Notes under the pieces: model-generated
Seen by the model: the letters and a program-made list of their open reading frames with translations, nothing else
The model's database searches: none
What the model was told of the DNA's origin: nothing
Origin: CAKQOE01 sp963627215
GTDB lineage: Bacteria; Bacillota; Clostridia; Peptostreptococcales; Anaerovoracaceae
Length of the DNA: 18,781 nt
Direction of reading: 5' to 3'
Assembly (NCBI GenBank): GCA_963627215.1
Contig: CAVGAH010000036.1
Location: forward strand, 1-18,781
Position numbers and translations under genes: made by a program
In this document: positions 13,169-18,781 of the stretch, piece by piece
Position numbering within the stretch: the first letter of the stretch is position 1
How the letters are laid out: each line of letters starts with the position of its first letter

Positions 13169-14311
13169 ATGAAGATTCTTCACTTTATAAGCGGAGGAGA
13201 CACAGGAGGGGCAAAGACTCATGTGTTTACCCTGCTGACAAATCTAAAAGAACGGAATATAGATGTCGAGCTGCTGTGCATAATGGAAAGCTCGTTTACA
13301 GAAGAAGCCAGAGCGCTTGGTCTGAAGGTCACTGTGATACCTCAGGTAAAGCGGTATGACATGACTGTAAATAAAAAGATATGCCGCTACATAAATGAAA
13401 GCGGCTGTGATCTGCTGCACTGCCACGGCGCGCGTGCGAATTTCATAGCGATGTTCATTATGAAAAAGATACGCGTCCCTGCGATAACTACGATACACAG
13501 CAATTACAAGCTGGATTTCAAGGGAAATCGCAGAAAGCAGATGCTCTATACGCCTATGAACGCGATGGCGCTCAGAAAATTCAAGCATATGCTGTGTGTT
13601 ACGCAGAACCTTAAAAACGTAATGATAGAAAGCGGATTCAAGGGCGAATATATCGATGTTATTTATAACGGCATATATTTCGGCCCCGATATAGAGACTC
13701 TTTCAGAAGAGAAATTTTTCAAAGCAGTGAACGTCAAGCGCGACCCTGCTAAAAAATATGTCGGAATAGCTGCAAGGCTCAATGCGATAAAGGGATTTGA
13801 CGTATTTCTCAGGTCAGCGGAGCAGACTGCTTCCAGAAGGGATGATATTGATTATCTCATTATGGGAGGCGGTGAGCTCTGGGATGAATGCCAGTCGTTC
13901 ATAAAGGAAAAAGGTCTTACGGACAGGATACACATGCCGGGTATGATAAATGATCCTGTCATAATGAACAGCTTCTACAAATACGTGGACATAAATACAC
14001 TGAGCTCGTATTCAGAAGGATTTCCGTATGCACTGCTCGAGGGAGCGCGCATGAAAACTGCAACAGTTTCAACGTGTGTCGGCGGCATACCTGAAATGAT
14101 AACAGACGGTAAAACGGGGTACCTCGTACCGTCGGGAGACGCTGCGGCTTTTGCTGAAAAGATAGAGCTCCTGTGCAGCGACGATGAACTCAGGAAGAAT
14201 ATGGGAGAAGCGTTTTACGCAGACGCAGACGCAAGATTTTCGGTAAAGTCGATGATCGACACTCATATAGACATATACAGCAGAATTATAGCAGAGGAAG
14301 GTAAAAGGTAA
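13169..14311 (+). CDS. Glycosyltransferase family 4 protein (second)
   Basis: This 380-residue GT-B enzyme has clear GT4 features: N-terminal SGGDTGGAKTHV, HCHGARANF in the first domain, VIYNGIYF at the domain boundary, GIAARLNAIKGFDVFL opening the C-terminal domain, and the EX7E motif in SEGFPYALLEG (Glu283 and Glu291) followed by VGGIPEMITDGKTGYLV. The latter pattern is that of the retaining hexosyl- or HexNAc-transferases. It follows the previous gene by 12 bases (GGTGA before the ATG) and its TAA directly abuts the next start, so these genes are one translational unit. It probably adds one sugar of the repeat; with only two transferases here the repeat is short or other genes lie elsewhere. 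The sugar is not predictable. Confidence 0.93.
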   Translation: MKILHFISGGDTGGAKTHVFTLLTNLKERNIDVELLCIMESSFTEEARALGLKVTVIPQVKRYDMTVNKKICRYINESGCDLLHCHGARANFIAMFIMKKIRVPAITTIHSNYKLDFKGNRRKQMLYTPMNAMALRKFKHMLCVTQNLKNVMIESGFKGEYIDVIYNGIYFGPDIETLSEEKFFKAVNVKRDPAKKYVGIAARLNAIKGFDVFLRSAEQTASRRDDIDYLIMGGGELWDECQSFIKEKGLTDRIHMPGMINDPVIMNSFYKYVDINTLSSYSEGFPYALLEGARMKTATVSTCVGGIPEMITDGKTGYLVPSGDAAAFAEKIELLCSDDELRKNMGEAFYADADARFSVKSMIDTHIDIYSRIIAEEGKR

Positions 14312-14827
14312 ATGAAATTAATAGACGAAAAGGGACGAATATTCAGCAAGCTCAACATTGTTGACCTTCTCGTGATCCTCGTGATCATAGCGATAGTGGC
14401 AGCAGGAGCGGTCAAATTCACTTCGGGAAGAGCTGCTGACAGTGTAAACGCAGCAAATACGACGCAGACTGAAGATCAGTACTGCTACGCGACTATAATA
14501 GCGAGACTTCAGCCTGAAGAAGTAGGGCAGAACCTCAAGGTAGGCGATCATCTCGTTGCGAATGGCGGATATACAGACGCTGAAATCGTTGATGTTCAGG
14601 TGAAGCCTGCTGATTATGTAGGTGTTAATTCTGATGGTGTTACTGTAAAGAGCGAACATCCTATATGGAAGGATGTTACAGTTGTTGCAAAGCAGAAGCT
14701 TGATCCTTCAAGCGTTACGCTCAAGCTCGGCGGTCAGGAGATAAGAGTCGGATATGACTTTATACTTAAAACTCAGATGGTCGAAGCAAAGGCTACTGTA
14801 AGAAATATTGAATGGAAGTCAGAGTAA
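14312..14827 (+). CDS. DUF4330 family membrane-anchored protein
   Basis: This 171-residue protein has the DUF4330 pattern: a short cytoplasmic N-terminus MKLIDEKGRIFSKLNIVDLL, one membrane helix at about residues 18-36 (LLVILVIIAIVAAGAV), and an extracytoplasmic beta-rich domain with RLQPEEVGQNLKVGDHL and a C-terminal KAKATVRNI-like end. The function of this family is not established. Its ATG directly follows the previous TAA, with GAGGAAGG and AAAGG upstream, and its own stop is one base from the next start, so it is tightly coupled between a glycosyltransferase and the ligase. That position suggests an accessory of export, polymerisation or attachment, perhaps linking the cytoplasmic and outer steps, which is inference. 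Confidence 0.85.
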   Translation: MKLIDEKGRIFSKLNIVDLLVILVIIAIVAAGAVKFTSGRAADSVNAANTTQTEDQYCYATIIARLQPEEVGQNLKVGDHLVANGGYTDAEIVDVQVKPADYVGVNSDGVTVKSEHPIWKDVTVVAKQKLDPSSVTLKLGGQEIRVGYDFILKTQMVEAKATVRNIEWKSE

Positions 14828-14828
14828 T

Positions 14829-16493
14829 ATGATCGAAATTTTAAAAGGAAGCGCCGTGTTCTCGCTAATGATGAGCATCCTTGGATGCTTTGAGACAGCG
14901 TGGCAGAACAGCCGTCTGAAACGCTGCGTTGACGCAGTTGCAAGATGCTGGAGAGCAAGCTTTACGGGGCACGTTTTCAAAAATTACATCGAAAAAGAGC
15001 CGTTCTATCTGAACAGTGTGACGTACCGCATTATAAAGGCTGTATTCGGTTTCTTTGACAGGATATTTGGATGGCTCCATAATGCATTCTCATGGCTTGG
15101 ACACGTGTGCGCATTTGTATCGCGCACATGGAGAGGCTCCGCGATATACAGAGCGTTTACGGCAGACAGAATTATAGGAAACAGTCTTTGCGGAAGTATG
15201 ATATGCCGTTTTGCTTCGTGGCTCGTGAACAGAAAATATGACCTGCTTGTATTTGTACTTGCTGCATACGGTATAGTAGATGTCATATGCAGAAAGCTGA
15301 ACGCTACGCTCGGAAGCATCTGGGATGAATCGTTTCTGATACTGCTCGTGCTCATGTGCCTTTGCAAATGGATCGCTGACAGAAAGGACTACAGGCTCAA
15401 GACATCGCCTGTGGACATGCCGCTCATAATGTTTATCGGCGTAATGATATTCTGCCTGGTGTTCAACTCACATGATATGTCGGTATCAATAGAGGGATTC
15501 AGAGCTATAGTTCAGTATATGCTCTGGTATTTTGTGGTAATACAGCTCATAAAGGGCGAGGACAGCGCAAGAGCGATAACAGCGTTTTTTGTTGTAACTG
15601 TAGCAGCGCTTGCTGTTTACGGCGTTTATCAGTACGCTATAGGAGTTGAAATGCCTGCAGGGTGGACTGATCATAATGAAGGCTCGCTCAGAACGAGAGT
15701 ATTTGCGATATTTACGAGCCCTAACGTATTCGGCTCGCTCCTGACGCTAACTGCGCCTATGTCAGTATCTATGATGCTCATAAGCAAGTCACGCTGGGTG
15801 AAGTACGCGTTTGGAGCGATGACGCTCTTTATAGCTGCAAGCCTTGCATTCACGTTCTCAAGAGGTGCGTGGGTCGGCTTTATAGTAGCAGTAGGCGTTT
15901 ACGTACTTGTAAAGGACAAGAGGCTCATAATACCGTGCGCAGTAGGAGCATTACTAATAGCAGTGCTCGTCCCGAGCATAAGCGGAAGAATAGGCTACAT
16001 GCTCAGTCCTGAATATATAGAATCATCGCTTCGCGGAGGCCGTCTTGTAAGATGGATAACAGGATTGAAGATATTATCAGATTATCCTGTATTTGGAATA
16101 GGTCTGGGCGAATTCGGCGGAGCCGTTGCTATGAACAATAATATAAAAGTTATTGTTGATAATCAGGTAACGGAAGCGTTCTATATGGACAACTACATGC
16201 TAAAGACAGCTGTAGAGTCGGGCATCGTAGGTCTCGCGTCATTCCTTGCGCTTATGTATTCCGTATTCATAAACGGACTCAGGACTGTAAGGACGGCGGC
16301 CACAGATGTATCAAAAGAGCTTGCAACAGGCATACTCGCAGGTCTGTGCGGCGTTATAGTCCACAACTGCGTTGAAAACATATTTGAGGTGCCTATGATG
16401 ACGAGCCTTTTCTGGACGTTTACGGCAGTTCTTATGAGCATATGGCTCTACGGACGCAAAAATAAAAGTGAAGCAGGCAGCGCTGTAGCGTGA
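14829..16493 (+). CDS. O-antigen ligase/polymerase-like membrane protein (Wzy_C)
   Basis: This 554-residue polytopic protein is of the O-antigen ligase family, which joins or transfers undecaprenyl-linked glycans outside the membrane. The ATG at 14829 follows the DUF4330 stop by one base; a TTG 7 codons upstream is in frame but lies within the previous gene. The first 120 residues or so are amphipathic and Trp/Phe-rich with few long helices; membrane helices start at about residue 135 (LLVFVLAAYGIVDVI). Family marks are FTSPNVFGSLLTLTAPM, AFTFSRGAWVGFIVAVGVY, the loop RGGRLVRWITGLKILSDYPVFGIGLGEF (split over the large outer loop), and YMDNYMLKTAVESGIVGL. In WaaL-type ligases the last motif carries a conserved His before the Asn; here it is Met-Asp-Asn. 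Polymerase or ligase activity cannot be separated by sequence. Confidence 0.9.
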   Translation: MIEILKGSAVFSLMMSILGCFETAWQNSRLKRCVDAVARCWRASFTGHVFKNYIEKEPFYLNSVTYRIIKAVFGFFDRIFGWLHNAFSWLGHVCAFVSRTWRGSAIYRAFTADRIIGNSLCGSMICRFASWLVNRKYDLLVFVLAAYGIVDVICRKLNATLGSIWDESFLILLVLMCLCKWIADRKDYRLKTSPVDMPLIMFIGVMIFCLVFNSHDMSVSIEGFRAIVQYMLWYFVVIQLIKGEDSARAITAFFVVTVAALAVYGVYQYAIGVEMPAGWTDHNEGSLRTRVFAIFTSPNVFGSLLTLTAPMSVSMMLISKSRWVKYAFGAMTLFIAASLAFTFSRGAWVGFIVAVGVYVLVKDKRLIIPCAVGALLIAVLVPSISGRIGYMLSPEYIESSLRGGRLVRWITGLKILSDYPVFGIGLGEFGGAVAMNNNIKVIVDNQVTEAFYMDNYMLKTAVESGIVGLASFLALMYSVFINGLRTVRTAATDVSKELATGILAGLCGVIVHNCVENIFEVPMMTSLFWTFTAVLMSIWLYGRKNKSEAGSAVA

Positions 16494-16503
16494 GCCGATA
16501 CGG

Positions 16504-16509
16504 TATAAT
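16504..16509 (+). promoter_or_regulatory. Perfect -10 hexamer before csaB
   Basis: TATAAT lies 34 bases before the chosen csaB start in the 49-base gap after the ligase gene. The -35 at 17 bp (CGCTGT) is poor. A secondary promoter for csaB and the gene after it is possible. Confidence 0.35.
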
Positions 16510-16542
16510 AATGACAGTTTCATATTTTCAGGGGTGATGAAA

Positions 16543-17679
16543 ATGGTGAATATTCTCATAGCAGGATATCACGGCTTCGGCAACTGCGGCGACGAGGCCA
16601 TCCTCAGAGCCATGGTGACGAGCTTCAGAAGGATGGCTGATGATATCCGTATAATTGCATTGAGCAAAGATCCTGATTTTACAGAAAAAGAATATAATAT
16701 AGAAGCTGTTCAGAGATTTAACATGAAAGAGGTCCTGTCCGCGGTAAAGAAATGCGATATTCTTGTGCTGGGAGGCGGTACGCTTCTTCAGGACGGAACG
16801 AGTACCCGTTCACTTGTTTATTATCTGAGCATAATAAGAGCAGCGGAGATATTCGGCAAGAGAGTAATGCTGTACGCAAACGGCATAGGACCTGTTGACG
16901 GAAAAATAAACAGATGGCTTATGCGTTCGGTACTGAAAAAAGCGGACTGCATAACACTTCGTGAAAAGCTTTCATGCAACGACCTCAATAACATAGGCGT
17001 AAAGAACGCAAATACCTTAGTGACTGCAGATCCTGCATTCCGGCTCGAGGGCGCAGACCCGGAAGCTGCGGAGCAGCTGCTTCGTAAGGCAGGCGTTCCT
17101 GAACGCGGAGCAAAGCGTATAGGCATATCAGTCAGAGCATGGAGTAAAGCGCGCTACGGTGACGACTACTGCGGAAAAATAGCTGAGGCGTGTGATATAA
17201 TGAGCGAAAGAGGATATGAGATAATCTTCATCCCGATGCAGTATCCGAGCGACATATCGGTGTCGGATAAGATAGCAGGAATGATGAAGCGAAAGGCTCA
17301 TGTGATCAGAGCAAAGTATACTCCGGAAGAAATACTCGGCATAATAGGCTGTTGTGACGCAATGCTCAGCATGCGTCTGCACGCCCTTATATTTGCGGCA
17401 GTCATGAATATTCCTATGGCAGGTATAATATACGACCCTAAGATAGAATATTATCTGAAGGAACTCGACATGCCTGCGTGCGGCGATGTCCGCAGCGACA
17501 TGATAGACAGTAGTCGTATAGTTTCGGTGCTCGATGATATTTTCAGCAATGACATCAGCTTCAGGGAAAGGCTGGCGTCAAGAGCTGCGGTAATGACCGA
17601 TAAAGCCGAGGAAAATAACAGGCTGCTCACAGCTCAGCTCGATATTATAAGAAAGAAAAAGGAGAAAAGGGAAAGATGA
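16543..17679 (+). CDS. csaB: Polysaccharide pyruvyl transferase CsaB
   Basis: CsaB adds a 4,6-ketal pyruvate to ManNAc in secondary cell-wall polymers, the modification recognised by SLH domains of surface-layer proteins. The 378-residue protein starts MVNILIAGYHGFGNCGDEAIL, the CsaB signature; LGGGTLLQDGTSTRSLVYYL follows at about residue 73, YANGIGPVDGKINRWL at about 107, SVRAWSK in the second domain, and MRLHALIFAAV with the conserved His near residue 280. GTG 16534 and ATG 16537 are also in frame, but AGGGGTGA (16530-16537) is best placed for ATG 16543, and this matches the family's N-terminus. The TGA overlaps the next ATG by 4 bases. Membership is firm. Pyruvylation of this locus's ManNAc or a related sugar is inferred from wecC and csaB sharing the cluster. 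Confidence 0.95.
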   Translation: MVNILIAGYHGFGNCGDEAILRAMVTSFRRMADDIRIIALSKDPDFTEKEYNIEAVQRFNMKEVLSAVKKCDILVLGGGTLLQDGTSTRSLVYYLSIIRAAEIFGKRVMLYANGIGPVDGKINRWLMRSVLKKADCITLREKLSCNDLNNIGVKNANTLVTADPAFRLEGADPEAAEQLLRKAGVPERGAKRIGISVRAWSKARYGDDYCGKIAEACDIMSERGYEIIFIPMQYPSDISVSDKIAGMMKRKAHVIRAKYTPEEILGIIGCCDAMLSMRLHALIFAAVMNIPMAGIIYDPKIEYYLKELDMPACGDVRSDMIDSSRIVSVLDDIFSNDISFRERLASRAAVMTDKAEENNRLLTAQLDIIRKKKEKRER

Positions 17680-18128
17680 AAAAATTTTTAGGATGCCTTC
17701 TTGGCGTAGTTATTTCAGTTACTGCTATCGTTGGAACTGTATATGCTGCCGACGCCGGTTCATCAAGCGACCCGCTCGTTTCAAAGAGCTATGTAGATGA
17801 CCAGATACAGGCTGTATTAGAGAAGATAAATTCTTCAAACTCAGGAAATACAGGCTCTGCAGGAGATACATTTACCCCTGTAGAGGTAAAGACAGGCGGG
17901 ACTATAATAGGCGGCGAAGGTACAGAAATGATACTCAGAGCCGGAAATGCTCAGGTCGTACTGAACGGCAACGATACGATAACAGATGCGACTACAGGTC
18001 AGGCGCTGACAGAGGGCAAGGCGCTGACGCTCAACCACCTCACTATAATTCCGAGAGGGGACGGAAGAGGTTACAAGGTAACTCACAACGCATGGTTCCT
18101 CGTAAAGGGCTCATACACAATAAAGTAA
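17676..18128 (+). CDS. Small exported protein coupled to csaB, function unknown
   Basis: This 150-residue protein has a clear signal peptide (MKK, hydrophobic core, cleavage after VYA at about residue 24). The mature part begins with DPLVSKSYVDDQIQAVLEKI, a short coiled or helical segment, then a Ser/Gly/Asn linker, then a beta-rich domain with GGTIIGGEGTEMILRAGNA, GQALTEGKALTLNHLTIIPRGDGRGY and a C-terminal LVKGSYTIK. Small exported proteins with this DPLVSKSY/NHL-x-IPR-x-DGRG layout are familiar to me from other Clostridia, but I know of no assigned function. There is no membrane anchor, sortase motif or cysteine. The start overlaps the csaB stop (ATGA) with AAAGGAG and AAAGGG upstream, so it is translated with csaB. 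It may bind or mature the pyruvylated polymer. That is a guess from position. Confidence 0.88.
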   Translation: MKKFLGCLLGVVISVTAIVGTVYAADAGSSSDPLVSKSYVDDQIQAVLEKINSSNSGNTGSAGDTFTPVEVKTGGTIIGGEGTEMILRAGNAQVVLNGNDTITDATTGQALTEGKALTLNHLTIIPRGDGRGYKVTHNAWFLVKGSYTIK

Positions 18129-18140
18129 TTGATAAATGTA

Positions 18141-18206
18141 ATTAATGCGTGCTAAAATAAATACAAAGCTATGGGTGCGCCGGGCGCACGAGATGAGTGT
18201 ATTAAT
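18141..18206 (+). other. Possible structured RNA between the polysaccharide locus and mgtE
   Basis: ATTAATGCGT (18141-18150) can pair along all ten positions with GTGTATTAAT (18197-18206) if G-U pairs are allowed. It encloses an A-rich strand and a strong hairpin GTGCGC (18175-18180), CGG loop, GCGCAC (18184-18189). It starts 12 bases after the preceding stop, so it is a 3' UTR element or part of a leader. It does not match the M-box, c-di-GMP or other riboswitch consensus I can recall. Confidence 0.35.
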
Positions 18207-18243
18207 AAAGGAAATATCTTAAACGATATTTCCTTTATATTTT
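18206..18243 (+). terminator. Intrinsic terminator at the end of the polysaccharide locus
   Basis: A perfect 13-bp AT-rich stem, TAAAGGAAATATC (18206-18218) with GATATTTCCTTTA (18225-18237), has a 6-base loop and is followed by TATTTTC. It lies between the exported-protein gene and mgtE. Confidence 0.75.
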
Positions 18244-18285
18244 CACAATTATTTACATTTACATTACGACAAATGGCAACATTCA

Positions 18286-18294
18286 TGATATGTT
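18286..18294 (+). promoter_or_regulatory. Candidate extended -10 for mgtE
   Basis: TGATATGTT fits a TGn extended -10 with a 4 of 6 hexamer (TATGTT, 18289-18294), 23 bases before the mgtE ATG. Two TTTACA hexamers (18252-18263) lie too far upstream for standard spacing. Confidence 0.3.
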
Positions 18295-18317
18295 AAAAGA
18301 GAAAAGGAGGTGGCGCT

Positions 18318-18781
18318 ATGACAGACGAAAAAGACAAGGAAGTCGAAACTCTGGATACAAGAGACTTTGACGCCGAAATTGAAGAAATAATAGAACTTAT
18401 CGAAGAAAAAAAATACAGTCGTCTGCGAAGTATACTCCTTGAGAACAACGCGGTCGATATTGCGGAGATGATCGAAAACGTAAACGACCGTCTCGGCCTT
18501 GACAAGGCAATACTTACATTCAGGATGCTGCCGAAGGACGTGTCTGTAGAGGTATTCGCATATCTGCCTGAGGAAGACCAGGTAGAGGTCATAAACGGCA
18601 TAACTCAGCGAGAAATAGACCACATCATAGAGGAGCTGGCTTTCGATGATATGATCGACCTCCTTGAGGAGCTGCCTGCGAATCTCGTAGATAAGATACT
18701 TCTCAATACAACAAAGGAAGAACGCAAGCTGATAAACACGTTCCTGAACTACCCGGAAAACAGCGCCGGAAGCCTGATGAC
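18318..18781 (+). CDS. mgtE: Magnesium transporter MgtE, N-terminal part (3' end outside the window)
   Basis: MgtE is a dimeric Mg2+ channel/transporter gated by its cytoplasmic N and CBS domains. The first 154 codons are present: an acidic start MTDEKDKE, then the helical superhelix of the N domain with LLENNAVDIAEMIENV, FRMLPKDVSVEVFAYLPEEDQVEVI, ELAFDDMIDLLEELPANLVDKIL and LNYPENSAGSLMT, the last marking the junction to the CBS domains. The usual length is about 450 residues, so two CBS domains and five membrane helices are missing. AAAAGGAGGTGG gives a strong ribosome-binding site 6-8 bases before ATG 18318. It follows the terminator of the polysaccharide locus and is a separate unit. No M-box riboswitch is seen in front. 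Confidence 0.95.
   Translation, partial: MTDEKDKEVETLDTRDFDAEIEEIIELIEEKKYSRLRSILLENNAVDIAEMIENVNDRLGLDKAILTFRMLPKDVSVEVFAYLPEEDQVEVINGITQREIDHIIEELAFDDMIDLLEELPANLVDKILLNTTKEERKLINTFLNYPENSAGSLM

Noticed and set aside
18129..18317. M-box or c-di-GMP riboswitch upstream of mgtE
   Set aside because: The conserved cores of these classes were looked for and not found; only an unassigned fold remains.

Overview
The window comes from the chromosome of a low-to-mid-GC Firmicute, most likely an anaerobic member of the Clostridia. The signs are strong Gram-positive Shine-Dalgarno sites (AAGGAGG type), intrinsic terminators, AGA/AGG arginine and ATA isoleucine codons, and a CsaB-type cell-wall polysaccharide locus. 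The genus cannot be fixed from the sequence. There is no transposase, phage gene, CRISPR array, tRNA or rRNA.

Region 1 (1-2320) starts with the 3' end of ribH and its terminator. A small group of apparently redox-related genes follows: two short cysteine-rich proteins of unknown function on the minus strand (392-682, 808-1047), an HxlR/DUF24-type regulator (1301-1678, plus) with the family's N-terminal cysteine, and a minus-strand FMN-binding split-barrel protein (1771-2169). The intergenic region of the 808-1047/hxlR pair and the upstream region of the split-barrel gene carry the same 23-bp near-palindrome (1143-1165 and 2292-2314). This is the best candidate for the regulator's operator and links these genes into a small regulon.

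Region 2 (2321-4264) is a monocistronic ilvD (dihydroxy-acid dehydratase). It has an extended -10 promoter, a possible 12-codon leader peptide rich in Leu/Ile/Val, and a strong terminator.

Region 3 (4265-18240) is a co-directional cell-surface polysaccharide locus. In order it holds: a secreted protein with a predicted alpha-helical toroid C-terminal half (possibly a polymer-modifying enzyme); a large secreted multidomain phosphodiester glycosidase; a Wzx/MATE-type flippase; WecC (UDP-ManNAc to UDP-ManNAcA); two GT4 glycosyltransferases; a DUF4330 membrane protein; an O-antigen ligase/polymerase-like membrane protein; CsaB (polysaccharide pyruvyl transferase); and a small exported protein translationally coupled to csaB. 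The likely scheme is that cytoplasmic enzymes build a ManNAc/ManNAcA-containing, pyruvylated repeat, the flippase and ligase export and polymerise or attach it, and the secreted enzymes trim or modify it outside. The first phosphoglycosyl transferase and the UDP-GlcNAc 2-epimerase are not in the window. Internal signals (hairpins before wecC, an intrinsic terminator after it, a perfect -10 before csaB) suggest that the locus is not one uniform transcript.

Region 4 (18318-end) is the 5' part of mgtE, a Mg2+ transporter/channel, cut by the window edge. The gap before it holds a potential long-range RNA helix with an internal GC hairpin, then an AT-rich terminator.

The least-described elements are the HxlR-linked cysteine-rich proteins with their shared operator, the secreted toroid protein, and the small exported protein coupled to csaB.
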